This document shows, one piece after another, positions 39,201 to 45,271 of a stretch of DNA of 64,000 nucleotides. Source of the DNA: Erythrocercus mccallii (lineage: Eukaryota > Chordata > Aves > Passeriformes > Dicruridae); the NCBI GenBank assembly GCA_013397435.1, contig VZRG01001056.1:62001-126000 (forward strand). The letters are read 5' to 3'. The position numbers and the translations under genes are program-made. Each line of letters opens with the position of its first letter. The first letter of the stretch is position 1. Below the pieces are notes generated by a model. It was not told the DNA's origin. It saw only the letters and a program-made list of their open reading frames with translations, and did not search any database.

Positions 39201-42200
39201 CATGCTATTGACACTGGCTTTGCAACAGTCACTCCTGGGCACCAATTATTTTTAATCTAAAGCCTGGGAATGGCAATTCTTCCAGTACAATAAGCAGAAG
39301 AACTTCAGCTGCTCACAAGCAATGGCAATGAACTAAGATGGCTCTTACTCCTTTATAAAATCACACACACAGGAAAGAAAGCTCCAGAGGCCATCAAGTC
39401 AGCTGTTGCTCAGTGGAGATCTCATTAATGCAAGTTGCTCACAGCTTTGGGCCATCAGCTCAAAAGACAGAAATTCTAGAACTTCTTTTAATAACCTGGT
39501 CCAGTGTTTAACATCCTCAAGTTTAAAAGCCTTTTTTTTTCTTGCATGGGTTTGGGAATGTGTGTCCAAAGCTTCTCATCCTTCCACTGCACACAATGAA
39601 AAAGCTGGTTCCTGTAAATTCCACACTGCCCACAGCAATTGCATTTCCTCTTGGTATTTTCTCCTAATAGCTGAAAACATACACCCTAACACGAGAAGCC
39701 TTCCAGCCCTCGATATCCTGTATTACTCTGCTGTGCCTGCTCCATTATATCAGTGCCTTCCTCACACTGGGTAGCCCAGACTGGACACAATACTCAGCTG
39801 CAGCATCACAGGTGGGGGCAAAATCACATCCTTTATCTTCTGAGTCCACATTTGTTCACAATTCCATAGGCTGGCTGTTGTCTTTGCAATAACAGTACAT
39901 GGACAACTTAGGTTCAACCTGCTCTCTACCAGAAACCATGTCTTTTCTGCAGTGCTGCTGTCATGGCCCAGTCTATCCTGTCACACAGGGTTGTTTCCTC
40001 TCAGGTGCAGGCCTTGCATTTGTCTGAGCTGAAAGCCACGAGGTTCCTGTCAGCCTGCTGAAGGCCCTCTGAATAGCAGCCTTGCCTTGCAGTGTTAACA
40101 GCTACTTTGGCCAATTTGGTATCATCTCCAAACTCACTGAGAGTACCCTCCATATCACCAACCAAGCTGCTAAAGACAACTTAAGCAGTGCTGTCCTCAG
40201 TTCCAAGCTCTATCACAAGGTAACCACATGCCAGCTGAACTCTGTCCTGTAGAATACACCCATCGAGGTCAATGGTCCAGCCACCTCACTGCCACCTATG
40301 AGCCTGTATTCGGAGCACTTTGGCTACACAGATATCAATGGAGATCACATCAAATCCCTTTAAAAAGTCAATCTACAATATGAAAATTTGAGTTAATTAA
40401 AAAATACACTTAGACTTTACTCCCTGAAAACACTATTGCTGATACACCAGAACTGAATGCTTGCCAATTCTGTTAAGAAAATTCTTTGCTGTGTTTGCTG
40501 TACTGAGAATGAAGTATACATCATGCAGAAAATACTAACCTTCCACCAGTAAGAGATGAACACAGCTGAGTCCCACAAAGGTAATTTGGTTCCATGTGTC
40601 TGTGTTACAAAGCCACTGCACATCACATTAAGGTCCTGTTTCTTTGTCATGTAGGGCCATTGTAATTCTCACTACCAGTCTTTGTAACAAGTAGTTTACA
40701 GAAGATTATGAACAAAGACAGCAAATATGTATTAAGTATATATAACTACACAGGTGTTCTTTTTTCCTCATTTCAGCTATTCTGCAAACCAGTAATTATC
40801 GGTAAAATAATTTCTAGGAGTTGACCTGTAAAAAATGGTTTCATACACTTATGATTATTGCAGCAGATTCGTGTTAAGATAATTTGACTGAAAAGTCTTA
40901 CCACTTTTCTTTTTTCATTTTAGCAATACACTACTTTAAAAATACTACTGCATAAGCAGAAGTACTTTCCAAACAGCCTGAATGAAAAAAAAAATCACTC
41001 TAGAATATAATGGTCCTAACTACACTGTGCAGAAATAGATTAGACACCCATGGCAAAAGCTCTAACAACAAATAGAAGTACCTGGGAAACAGTCCTTTAA
41101 TAACCAAAAAAAAAAAAAAAAAAAACTTTGCTCTGAAAAATAGATTTTCCTTTACTATTCACTTTTCAAAGTAAAGTCCTCAAAAAGTGAGCCAGTATGT
41201 TGGCTTAACATGACAGGACAAATTATTAAAAGTAACAGTTGTAGTTTATTTCAGCCCTCCTAATAGTTGCAGATGACAATTGCCAGAGACATGAAGCATC
41301 TGTCAGGTCTGGACAAGGGTTCAAATAATCAGGATGCATGGAGGAGATGGCCTGACATAGCAAAGTTGAGCTGAAGGAGAGCTTAAATGTGCAACTGGGA
41401 AGGGAATAACTGATAGCGCACTAAAGAAAACAATGTGCCTGGAAAGCACAGTGAAATATAAACTATATGAGCAAAAAAAAATGCTGTCAAAAACTTACAA
41501 CTCATTTTGGCATTACTAAAACAAGCGTTACTAGACAGAGAAGGAACTACTCTGAGCATAATGTCTCAAATAAATGCTATACTTTAGTAGTGACAAATAA
41601 AAATCCAGTAAATTTAGAGAGTGTTGTAAAAAACTTGCATGAAGAAGCTGCAGGTAGATTTTAGCACAAAATTATCATGATGAAGAGGCAAAGCAACCTA
41701 ACAAAAAACCTAAGTACACATATGTTTGAAAAAAAAAGCAGCAGCAAAATCAGCTCAGGCATGAAACTCACATAATCCTCTAGAGGTTTTAAGAACAGAA
41801 GAGTCACCTGCCAGGCATAGCCCATCTACATACAACACCACCTACCTTTCAGTATCACCACAACGAAAAATGTATACATGATCTCCCATTACAATCAACC
41901 AAGTCTGTAACTCTGAAGTACCAAACAACTATACAGACATCTGCAAACCACCTCCTATTGAAGAAAAAATCAAACTTGACATTGCATTTACATTAATACT
42001 GTTCCACCCTGTGTTCAGGATCTAAATGAATTATTTGAAGAGTTCAAAAAGTTGTGTTCTTAAAGGGACCAATTTATGTAAATAGACAGAATAAAGAAAT
42101 CCCCTTGTTATTTTAATTTAATCCACAAGCAGAACCAGCATAAATTTATTTAGATATAAACCTTTAACCTGAACACATGTGCTGAAGAGTGGAATTCTCA

Positions 42201-45200
42201 CTTTTTCTCTGGCAAGACAGAAGATTGAATTACATGATATACACTTTCTAAACCACAAACTGTTAAGTCCACACCCAAAGAGTACAGTCTCTACTCTTGC
42301 TAGTTATCCAGTAGCATGAGCTCATGAAATTTCCACTGTCAGTTTATTTTTACCAATGAAATGTTTTTCTACTCAAATATTTAAAGATTTATTCTCTTTC
42401 AATAAATAGCTGTTTTCAGTCAGACTAGTCAAACAAAACTTTTCAACACATTTCATCTATTTTTTACAACAAAATTCCTAAAATGTGATTGAAAGACATA
42501 AGGAGTGTTTTACCAACAGTATGGATTCCAAATTAGTACAAAAAACCAGCATCAAGAGGGTTGACACTAACTGGAAGGAGGTGGCAGGAATCCCTAAAAA
42601 TAAAATTATTCACATCTTGGCATTTGCTTTACCTTACTTGTAAAGCAACTCTTTCATACTTGCTTTGAAAAATTTTCAAACTTTCAAAAAAGCTTTCAAA
42701 CTTGCCTTGCTTTTTCTTGTGGTTTGTTTTTTTGTTTGTTTTTTTTTCAAGAAAAAACTTGCTTCCACTCGAAAGATACCAGATTCTTGGGGGAAGTGGA
42801 GATAATCCAAGACTGGAGATAGCTTTAATACCTCATTAATTATTAATCACTTTATGTACTGAATTGGTTACATTTTATATTAAAAAGACCCAAACCACCT
42901 GAAGGTAACATAACATTAGACAATACTGATTTACTACTATATCATGGTATTTGTAATGAACAGACACTTGTGAAAGCTTATGGAAAGCCTGAAAGAGAAA
43001 CAGTCAGTGACATCACAGGAGGTTTAAAACTTTAGTAACTGCTGTTCACAAGACATAAGTCTGGTTTTACAACAGTGTAATTGCTTTTTTTTTTAATTGC
43101 AGTAAGTAGTAACAAGAGGTCACCATATTAATATCTACCTGAAAAAACCCAAATAATTTGTAAGCTAGAGAAAACAGTATACACTATCATTCTGATTAAA
43201 AGAAGTGGTTTCCTTTATATAGGTATGTTTGGCTTAAGAGCCACAACCATAACATAAAACATACAAACCACTTATCAGAAGTTTTGTCTCTTGTTTTGTT
43301 TTAAATCAAACATTCAGCAACATATTAAGGGAAGTGGCAGCCCAATGTGATCTAAAGCACTGCAAATTTTATGGTGCAGCATGCAGAATGGCTTGACTTT
43401 GTCCCACCATAATAATATTGGCTACATCTTGCAATAGTTGGCATAATTAACAATTATTAAAATATATATTTTATATATAAATATATAAAATATATATTTA
43501 TATTTTTATATATTTATATAAATATATATAAAATATATAAAAATATAAAATATTAAAATATATATAATAACAATTATTAACAATTTACTTTCCCATATTT
43601 ATATGACTTATTGAGTGGCTCACAGCAGAGCTATTACTTTCTAGTCTAAGTAATTAATAGAGTGCTAAAATGAGTAAGATAATTACAGATTTTTACAATT
43701 CTTTTGAACTAGTTTTAAAAAAAAGAATCCTGATGAGAAAGGAACACCTAAAATATAGATGACTGAATGCGACTACATCATCTTTACCTTAAACACTGAG
43801 CCAATGACGTCTCTGTTGTTTTTATTAAACCACTTGTGTCAAACAAAATATGTTCTAATAGAGTATGTAAAAGAAAAGAAACTAAGCCTTGTGGGTTTTT
43901 TCCTTATATTTATGGTGATATGTGGTATCTTCATGCAAGTTAAAGAAATACTCACAATTGAAAGCTTTAATAATTGAGACTCTAACCACTACATGAAAAA
44001 CTTCCACCACTCTATTCTACACATCCAAACATAAGCCTACACACAGATATCTACTATGAGAATATGTTTAGCACATGACAGCTAAACAACTGGCTAATGA
44101 GGAACCCAAGGCTTTTTTGTTTGCTTCTTTGGTAGGGTATTCGGGTTTGGGAGGTTTTATTTGAGGGGCTTGTATTGGGGGTTTCTTATTTTTTTAACTG
44201 CAATGTTTCCTTTCACCAGTCTGCATAATTTTGAAGTATCTTACTCTTGTGCATTACAGTCCTAACATCTACAGTAAGATATTCTCGAGTTACATTAAGG
44301 ACCAAGAATTGAAGAAAGAAAGAAACCAACCTAAAAAACTTGGTAGGCGGGGAAAAACCAAAAAAGACAACATCATAAATCTGAAACATGTAGTATGTTG
44401 ATGCATATATTGACTTTTTTGAACTACATATGATGTAGGAATCATAAATCAAGCACTGTACTGGTAACTCCTCTACTCCCTTTCAAGTAGTAGACTATCA
44501 TCATCAGGGAATTTAAGAAAAATATTCTCAACATACATAAAATCCACAAAATGCATGCATATGAAATCCTAGCCAACAGAACTTCAGAGCTATGTATCTC
44601 TAATATCAAGCCATGTTGCTACGTATGTCGTCCTAACTACTGCCACCATCTCAAAACTTCAGCATATACTCTTTAAAATTAACTTTTTTCCTGTTTTGAC
44701 TCAAACCAAAAGAAAACTGACAGGCATGGCAACATCATACATGAAAAACAACTATTTGCAACAGTAATTACTTCACTGCAGTAATTAGAAGTTCTTTAAA
44801 CCCAGTGGTAACTTGGTCCCAAGACCTGCCCTTAGGTTTGAGAATCTTCCAACACTTGCAGTTCCTACAAATTAATTAGCCAATTGCATTCCAACTGTAG
44901 ATCAAAGATGAGCCCTAAACACAAAGTATCCCCCAATTTTTCTGAGAAAGAAAGAATTGGACAGAGAGACAGGCCAGAGAGAATCTGTGGTAAAATCCAG
45001 GAGCTTTCCCAACGCAAAACATCAGGGAACCAAAACCTCTGGCCACACTGAAGCATACTGTTGAAAGTAACTTTAGAAAGTTCAAGGATTCTGTGGACTT
45101 GAGCTTAATGCTTGCTTATTTTCAGAACTCCACTAACCCATGAGTTCAAAAAGCAGCTGTCAAAAAGATGAAACATTGGTAGTTCAGACGATTTAGTCAG

Positions 45201-45271
45201 ACTACATACCTGCAATAAATCTCCTTCATCAAAACGTAGCATTTCTATTATGCCATCCGACTGGATGAAAG
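146..45271 (-). CDS. TMEM131: TMEM131, transmembrane protein 131, partial (exons 2-18; spliced)
   Basis: Seventeen coding exons, in transcript order: 45271-45210, 33841-33801, 27309-27241, 17469-17346, 16437-16321, 15447-15325, 14675-14595, 10909-10759, 10650-10594, 9648-9587, 4479-4371, 2539-2431, 1711-1558, 1456-1286, 1019-909, 823-689, 250-146. All sixteen introns are GT-AG and all phases agree, giving 1781 bp and 593 full codons. The peptides match TMEM131 as I recall it (for example GVPNPYRLRPFIGARVPVNS and ELPTGQQGGTRKLW). Known of the family: an ER/secretory-pathway type I membrane protein whose lumenal PapD-like domain binds procollagen and whose cytoplasmic tail recruits TRAPPC8 of TRAPPIII, promoting collagen export from ER to Golgi. 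Seen here: about five Ig/PapD-like beta-sandwich modules, ten N-x-S/T sequons and one cysteine. Missing: exon 1 with the signal peptide, and everything after exon 18, including the membrane segment. The paralogue TMEM131L is the main alternative but fits less well from memory. Confidence 0.93.
251..688 (-). other. TMEM131 intron 17
   Basis: 438-bp GT-AG intron. AT-rich single-copy-looking sequence. I see no repeat, RNA gene or coding segment in it. Confidence 0.85.
689..823 (-). CDS. TMEM131: TMEM131 exon 17 (module 5)
   Basis: 135 bp, 45 whole codons, starting LAIKSWHIIGDGLAVELLTT and ending ELQNATASDQSS. The acceptor is TTCTTTTTAAG/CTGG and the donor TTCC/GTAAGT. It has two sequons (NRT, NAT). 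The 'EKGNRTTIIANHHELQNATA' part looks like a variable surface loop and differs more from the human protein, as I recall it, than neighbouring exons do. Confidence 0.94.
909..1019 (-). CDS. TMEM131: TMEM131 exon 16 (module 5, start)
   Basis: 111 bp, 37 whole codons (YFVLSPKTEERFIDFGILSA, then TEATSILFAVINSNPIE). The acceptor is TTTCTAG/TACT and the donor GAG/GTGAGG. 'RFIDFGILSATEA..IL..V.NSNP' is a clear ASH/PapD-type opening half. It is followed by an 85-bp intron, the shortest in the window. Confidence 0.95.
1286..1456 (-). CDS. TMEM131: TMEM131 exon 15 (module 4, end)
   Basis: 171 bp, 57 whole codons, the longest exon here. It begins VQNFSKPVLIPPNESRYIFT and ends FHLPVRAYTGFLD. The acceptor is CTGATCTAG/GTCC and the donor AGAT/GTAAGT. 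It has three sequons (NFS, NES, NAS), the densest glycosylation in the visible protein. The 'L.P.....F.l.FmP......NN.LLITN.S.f.lPv' pattern closes module 4. It is phase 0 at both ends. Confidence 0.96.
1558..1711 (-). CDS. TMEM131: TMEM131 exon 14 (module 4)
   Basis: 154 bp. It completes glycine, then encodes 51 residues starting YLGFDHAATLFHIRDSAADS and ending LPEEAKPMFK, on a codon boundary. The acceptor is TTTCTTTTAATAG/T and the donor TTTAAA/GTAAGT. 'R.IYLTNTFSF.V.I.DV' is the core of the fourth Ig-like module. It has no sequons and no cysteine. Confidence 0.95.
1712..2430 (-). other. TMEM131 intron 13
   Basis: 719-bp GT-AG intron, AT-rich. Open frames reading out of exons 13 and 14 into it have no family resemblance. 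Nothing else recognised. Confidence 0.85.
2431..2539 (-). CDS. TMEM131: TMEM131 exon 13 (module 3, end)
   Basis: 109 bp. It completes alanine, encodes 35 residues (SKAKRASQSSGKITVKAKEK, then SYSKLEIPYQAEVLD), and leaves two bases of glycine. The acceptor is ATGTACAG/CATC and the donor GG/GTAAGC. 'SGKITVKA....L.IPYQAEVL' is the closing strand pair of an ASH-type module. The SKAKRASQSS stretch is a basic, serine-rich loop. From memory the human protein has Pro and Phe where this has Ala and Ser. Confidence 0.94.
2540..4370 (-). other. TMEM131 intron 12
   Basis: 1831-bp GT-AG intron. Apart from one CR1 fragment (3785-4025) I see only AT-rich sequence. A short open frame at 3011-3226 on the plus strand has no recognisable domain and is not supported. 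Confidence 0.85.
3785..4025 (-). mobile_element. CR1 retrotransposon 3' fragment
   Basis: Minus-strand CR1, seen from its 3' end. It starts with an ATCATAGAAT tail motif, followed by the CR1 3' landmarks GGTTGGAAGGAGACCTCAAGG and CGGTCCAACC, then GAATCCACCCCTTCTTAGGGA, a GGCTGATTG segment and CAGGAGTAACTTGTA. It is diverged with small indels and 5' truncated. It has the same orientation as TMEM131. The subfamily was not determined. Confidence 0.85.
4371..4479 (-). CDS. TMEM131: TMEM131 exon 12 (module 3)
   Basis: 109 bp. It encodes 36 residues, starting SVRPTPQNEAITVHFKPVTL and ending SKYTKVASISFD, plus one base of alanine. The acceptor is GTTTGCAG/AGTG and the donor GATG/GTGAGT. This is the hydrophilic middle of the third module, with a lysine-rich loop. 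Introns of 5.1 kb upstream and 1.8 kb downstream isolate it. Confidence 0.94.
4480..9586 (-). other. TMEM131 intron 11
   Basis: 5107-bp GT-AG intron with no recognised CR1. It holds AT-rich single-copy-looking DNA, an A run near 8116, and a 13-bp tandem duplication at 8489-8515. Open frames up to 113 codons (7724-8065 minus) carry no domain and have no splice-compatible relation to the gene. A somewhat more GC-rich stretch at about 5170-5520 is unassigned. Confidence 0.8.
8489..8515. repeat. 13-bp tandem duplication
   Basis: TTTTGCACTATAC occurs at 8489-8501 and again at 8503-8515, separated by one T. A perfect short duplication inside intron 11. Confidence 0.9.
9587..9648 (-). CDS. TMEM131: TMEM131 exon 11 (module 3)
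   Basis: 62 bp. It completes aspartate (AT), then encodes LPKILNLHLLNSGTKDVPIT and ends on a codon boundary. The acceptor is TTTTTTAACAG and the donor TTACA/GTAAGT. The 'L.LLNSG....I' pattern is the second strand pair of the third beta-sandwich module. The apparent sequon NSG is not a true N-x-S/T site. Confidence 0.92.
9649..10593 (-). other. TMEM131 intron 10
   Basis: 945-bp GT-AG intron. It contains a pair of adjacent short tandem duplications (10442-10496). The overlapping open frames at 10028-10444 (plus, 138 codons) and 10231-10614 (minus, 127 codons) are chance frames: the minus one runs out of exon 10 sequence in a different frame from the gene. Confidence 0.8.
10442..10496. repeat. 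Two adjacent short tandem duplications (13-bp x2, 14-bp x2)
   Basis: TAACCTGCTGTTG at 10442-10454 is followed by TAACTTGCTGTTG at 10455-10467 (one mismatch). Then CTTTTTAAAAGCAT occurs perfectly twice, at 10469-10482 and 10483-10496. Both are local duplications in intron 10, about 100 bp from the exon 10 donor. Confidence 0.9.
10594..10650 (-). CDS. TMEM131: TMEM131 exon 10 (module 3, start)
   Basis: 57 bp. It completes alanine (CA), encodes PGIYSSTEMLDFGTLRTQ, and leaves one base of an aspartate codon. The acceptor is a long T tract ending TTTTTTAAG and the donor CAAG/GTAAAC. 'LDFGTL' is the opening strand signature of an ASH/PapD-like module, repeated as 'IDFGIL' in exon 16. Confidence 0.93.
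10759..10909 (-). CDS. TMEM131: TMEM131 exon 9 (module 2, end)
   Basis: 151 bp. It encodes 50 residues, starting EIPPYETKGVMRASFSSREA and ending ILPVEVEVTT, plus the first base of an alanine codon. The acceptor is TGATTATCAG/G and the donor ACAACAG/GTTTGT, where the GTTTGT donor is weaker than the others here. It has two sequons (NHT, NAS). It closes the second Ig-like module. Only 108 bp of intron separate it from exon 10. Confidence 0.95.
12071..12116. repeat. 22-24-bp imperfect tandem duplication
   Basis: The unit at 12071-12094 (begins ACCAATGGGTATATGAAAAT) is repeated at 12095-12116 with a 2-bp deletion and one substitution. A local slippage-type duplication in intron 8. Confidence 0.88.
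12808..12965. repeat. Possible ancient LINE-derived repeat
   Basis: The stretch reads GAGCCAGACC, then CCATCCAATCCACTACCTTGT, then AGCAGCAGACATGATGAG, then GGAATATTTTCCAGAACAGT and TTATGAGCTAGAGACTTAC. As a string of weak matches this resembles an old CR1/L3-like 3' end ('gtccatctagtccagtatcttgt ... cagccagcagatgct ... cttatggctcagggacttc'). I recall the pattern rather than having aligned it, so orientation and family are open. Confidence 0.35.
13121..14245 (-). mobile_element. CR1 LINE, 5'-truncated, with broken reverse-transcriptase ORF
   Basis: About 1.1 kb of minus-strand CR1. The 3' tail is at 13121-13138 (ATCACAGAATCACAGAAT read on plus). Going 5' in the element, 13184-13621 encodes the ORF2 C-terminal region (LERVQRRARRLVRGLEHKPY, EERLRELGLFSLEKRRLRGD). 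13537-13812 is a second frame (QQCAQVAKKANGILAWIRNS), and 13920-14189 a third, with reverse-transcriptase motifs VPQGSVLGP and the catalytic FADDTKL. Continuity needs at least three frame changes, so it cannot make a working enzyme. The endonuclease and N-terminal half are missing, as is usual for CR1 copies. It lies in the same orientation as the host gene, 350 bp downstream of exon 8 in the transcript. Confidence 0.97.
13184..14189 (-). pseudogene. CR1 ORF2 remnant (RT domain and C-terminus), frameshifted
   Basis: The decayed coding part of the CR1 above. The RT palm motif FADD and the VPQGSVLGP box are intact within 13920-14189. The downstream thumb/C-terminal part is spread over frames 13537-13812 and 13184-13621, with a frame change near 13590-13620. 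A further frame (13622-13882) holds the segment between. Endonuclease and ORF1 are absent. It is a dead copy of a self-mobilising non-LTR retrotransposon gene. Confidence 0.9.
14595..14675 (-). CDS. TMEM131: TMEM131 exon 8 (module 2)
   Basis: 81 bp, 27 whole codons (VVEVYSSGGDLHLELPTGQQ, then GGTRKLW). The acceptor is CACATCAG/GTAG and the donor TGG/GTGAGT. It is in phase 0 at both ends, so skipping would keep frame and remove 27 residues of the second beta-sandwich module. It lies 350 bp from the CR1 relic at 13121-14245, in intron 8. Confidence 0.95.
14676..16320 (-). other. TMEM131 introns 7 and 6 (flanking exon 7)
   Basis: Intron 7 is 14676-15324 (649 bp) and intron 6 is 15448-16320 (873 bp); both are GT-AG and AT-rich. 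Neither contains a recognised repeat or RNA gene. Short open frames in them are chance or read-through from the exons. Confidence 0.85.
15325..15447 (-). CDS. TMEM131: TMEM131 exon 7 (module 1/module 2 junction)
   Basis: 123 bp, 41 whole codons. It begins VFGIGVPNPYRLRPFIGARV and runs on through PVNSSFSPIINIHNPHSEPLQ. The acceptor is CTGAACCAG/G and the donor CAG/GTAAGT. This is the most recognisable TMEM131 segment in the window. It ends module 1 and starts module 2 ('SPIINIHNPHSEPLQV'). It has one sequon (NSS). Confidence 0.96.
16321..16437 (-). CDS. TMEM131: TMEM131 exon 6 (PapD-like module 1, end)
   Basis: 117 bp, 39 whole codons (KILPGGNTSFDVVFLARVVG, then NVENTLFINTSNHGVFTYQ). The acceptor is TTTTTTCCAG and the donor CAG/GTAAGT. 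The 'PGG...F.V.F.p...G.....L.i.T..g...y.v.g.g' pattern, continued into exon 7, is the closing half of a PapD/ASH beta sandwich. It has two N-glycosylation sequons (NTS twice). A strong inverted repeat lies just upstream in the transcript, at 16496-16524. Confidence 0.95.
16438..17345 (-). other. TMEM131 intron 5
   Basis: 908-bp GT-AG intron. Its notable element is the inverted repeat at 16496-16524, close to the exon 6 acceptor. The rest is AT-rich with nothing recognised. Confidence 0.85.
16496..16524. repeat. Perfect 12-bp inverted repeat with 5-nt loop
   Basis: TGCATGATGCAG (16496-16507), spacer ATGAA, then CTGCATCATGCA (16513-16524). The arms are exactly complementary. In the minus-strand pre-mRNA this hairpin would sit about 59 nt upstream of the exon 6 3' splice site, just 5' of the usual branch-point zone. 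The arms are themselves partly palindromic (TGCATGATGCA), so slipped pairings are possible. Confidence 0.93.
17346..17469 (-). CDS. TMEM131: TMEM131 exon 5 (PapD-like module 1)
   Basis: 124 bp. It completes glutamine, then encodes 41 residues starting PVGMPKMEKVYLHNPSSEE and ending HFHASFFQNR, on a codon boundary. The acceptor is TTTTGACAG/G and the donor AGG/GTAAGT. The pattern 'v.L.NPs.e.i.l..i......F' is typical of the ASH/PapD/MSP class of Ig-like folds. In the family this region overlaps the PapD-like domain reported to contact procollagen. Confidence 0.95.
20520..20545. repeat. 13-bp perfect tandem duplication
   Basis: AATCCCAAGCAAT occurs at 20520-20532 and again directly at 20533-20545 in intron 4. 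Confidence 0.9.
27110..27201. repeat. G/T-rich low-complexity tract (A/C-rich in the transcript)
   Basis: A run of TTTG/GGTT/TTGG units on the plus strand. It starts 40 nt downstream of the exon 4 donor in the minus-strand transcript, where it reads as an A/C-rich tract. Such tracts can bind hnRNP L-type proteins, but no role is shown here. Confidence 0.8.
27241..27309 (-). CDS. TMEM131: TMEM131 exon 4
   Basis: 69 bp. The first base completes serine, 22 codons follow (VSLYRGNCRPLRFEPP, then MLDFHE), and the exon ends with two bases of glutamine (CA/GTAAGT). The acceptor is TTTTCTTGCAG. It carries the only cysteine in the visible 593 residues (in RGNCRP), and RFEPPMLDF looks like the first beta strand of the first PapD-like/Ig-like module. 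This is one of the more GC-rich exons, in an AT-rich setting. Confidence 0.92.
27427..27473. repeat. A-rich simple repeat (AAAAG/AAAC)
   Basis: Degenerate AAAAG units shade into AAAC units, about 47 bp, in intron 3. Confidence 0.85.
28939..28972. repeat. (TG)n microsatellite
   Basis: Seven TG units at 28939-28952, then a GCACATATGCCA interruption and a second short TGTGTGTG run. Likely length-polymorphic. Confidence 0.9.
32688..33038 (+). mobile_element. CR1 retrotransposon 3' fragment
   Basis: Plus-strand CR1, antisense to TMEM131. 32701-32780 translates as a CR1 ORF2 C-terminal piece (ILEKRRLRGDLTALYNHLKG, then GCSHAGV). Later landmarks are GGAACAGCCTCCCTAGGGAGGT and the 3' end, which runs GTCCAACCTTAATGATTCTATGAT. 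There are internal deletions and substitutions, and it is 5' truncated. Confidence 0.92.
33282..33620 (+). mobile_element. CR1 retrotransposon 3' fragment with internal deletion
   Basis: Plus-strand CR1, antisense to the gene. It has GGGCCACAAAGACGACCAGA, then GGGAGAGTTGGAGCTGCTCA, then GGACAAGGAAAAAAGGG, and ends with GGTCCCTTCCAACTCAAACC and ATTCTGTGA. The segment between GTGAGGGACAGGAAC and CATGGCAGAGGGATGG lacks most of the usual sequence. It differs in landmark wording from the copy 244 bp upstream, so it is a separate insertion, probably another subfamily. Its 3' end is 180 bp from the exon 3 donor. Confidence 0.92.
33801..33841 (-). CDS. TMEM131: TMEM131 exon 3 (41-bp short exon)
   Basis: 41 bp encoding TETTLGLSSYQQK plus the first two bases of a serine codon. 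The acceptor is TTTTACAG/ACTGAG and the donor AAAAG/GTAAGC. Its length is not a multiple of three, so skipping it alone would shift the frame. Skipping exons 3 to 5 together (41+69+124 = 234 bp) would keep frame. It joins exon 2 to the first PapD-like module. Confidence 0.9.
35890..36091 (+). mobile_element. CR1 retrotransposon 3' end fragment
   Basis: Plus-strand, antisense to the gene. Landmarks are GGTTTAGGTTTGATATTAGG, AGGTTCTTCACCCAGA, GGTGGTTTGGCACTGAA and GACTCATTGATCCTTATGG, with the 3' end GTCCCTTCCAACTCAGAACA and TTCTGTGAT. A short, 5'-truncated copy of about 200 bp. Confidence 0.9.
36638..36668. repeat. Hairpin-forming inverted repeat
   Basis: AAGACCCC (36642-36649), loop ATCCA, then GGGGTCTT (36655-36662). 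The stem extends by outer GTCT/AGAC arms across a 2-nt bulge, giving about 12 bp. It is GC-rich in an AT-rich setting. It is not followed by a T-run arrangement suggesting a terminator, and in a vertebrate intron it has no obvious role. Confidence 0.88.
38333..38375. repeat. A-run and (AAAC)4 simple repeat
   Basis: An A-rich run is followed by AAAC units at 38359-38374. It is not attached to a recognisable retroelement. Confidence 0.88.
39480..40372 (-). mobile_element. Old diverged CR1 fragment
   Basis: Minus-strand CR1, same sense as the gene. It is recognised by an ordered series of decayed landmarks: AACCTGGTCCAGTGTTTAAC, CAGACTGGACACAATACTCA, TTGTCTTTGCAATAAC (from the 'ttggcctt' region), CTTGCATTTGTCTGAGCTGA, TTTGGTATCATCTCCAAACT, AGCTGCTAAAGACAAC and ATCACATCAAATCCCTTT. 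The order matches the CR1 RT-to-3' region read in reverse. It has many indels and no intact reading frame. It is older than the copy at 13121. Confidence 0.75.
41106..41125. repeat. Poly-A run (20 A)
   Basis: Twenty consecutive A residues with no recognisable retroposed sequence upstream. Confidence 0.92.
42716..42751. repeat. T/G-rich low-complexity tract
   Basis: GGTTTGTTTTTTTGTTTG-type sequence within intron 2. It reads as A/C-rich in the transcript. Confidence 0.8.
43449..43600. repeat. Long AT-only tract with palindromic (AT)n/TATAAA units
   Basis: About 150 bp almost entirely A and T. It is flanked at both ends by AACAATTATTA motifs, and the interior consists of ATATAT/TATATAAA blocks that are largely self-complementary. 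Expected to form cruciforms or unwind easily. Confidence 0.92.
45210..45271 (-). CDS. TMEM131: TMEM131 exon 2
   Basis: 62 bp. It begins with two bases (CT) that complete an alanine codon started in exon 1, then encodes 20 residues, FIQSDGIIEMLRFDEGDLLQ, and ends on a codon boundary. On the minus strand the acceptor is a T-rich tract ending TTTGCAG and the donor is CAG/GTATGT. In the human protein this segment lies just after the signal peptide, so it should be the start of the mature lumenal chain. No upstream coding exon is visible in the remaining 18.7 kb of the window. Confidence 0.9.

Larger units (their letters stand above)
33842..45209 (-). other. TMEM131 intron 2
   Basis: 11,368-bp GT-AG intron. 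It contains CR1 pieces at 35890-36091 and 39480-40372, a hairpin at 36638-36668, an (AAAC)n tract, a 20-A run, a T/G-rich tract at 42716-42751 and a long AT-only tract at 43449-43600. Other sequence is AT-rich. Open frames up to 122 codons (39406-39774 plus) lie in CR1 or low-complexity DNA. Confidence 0.8.

Noticed and set aside
39406..39774. 122-codon plus-strand open frame
   Set aside because: Mostly within an old antisense CR1 fragment; no recognisable protein features.
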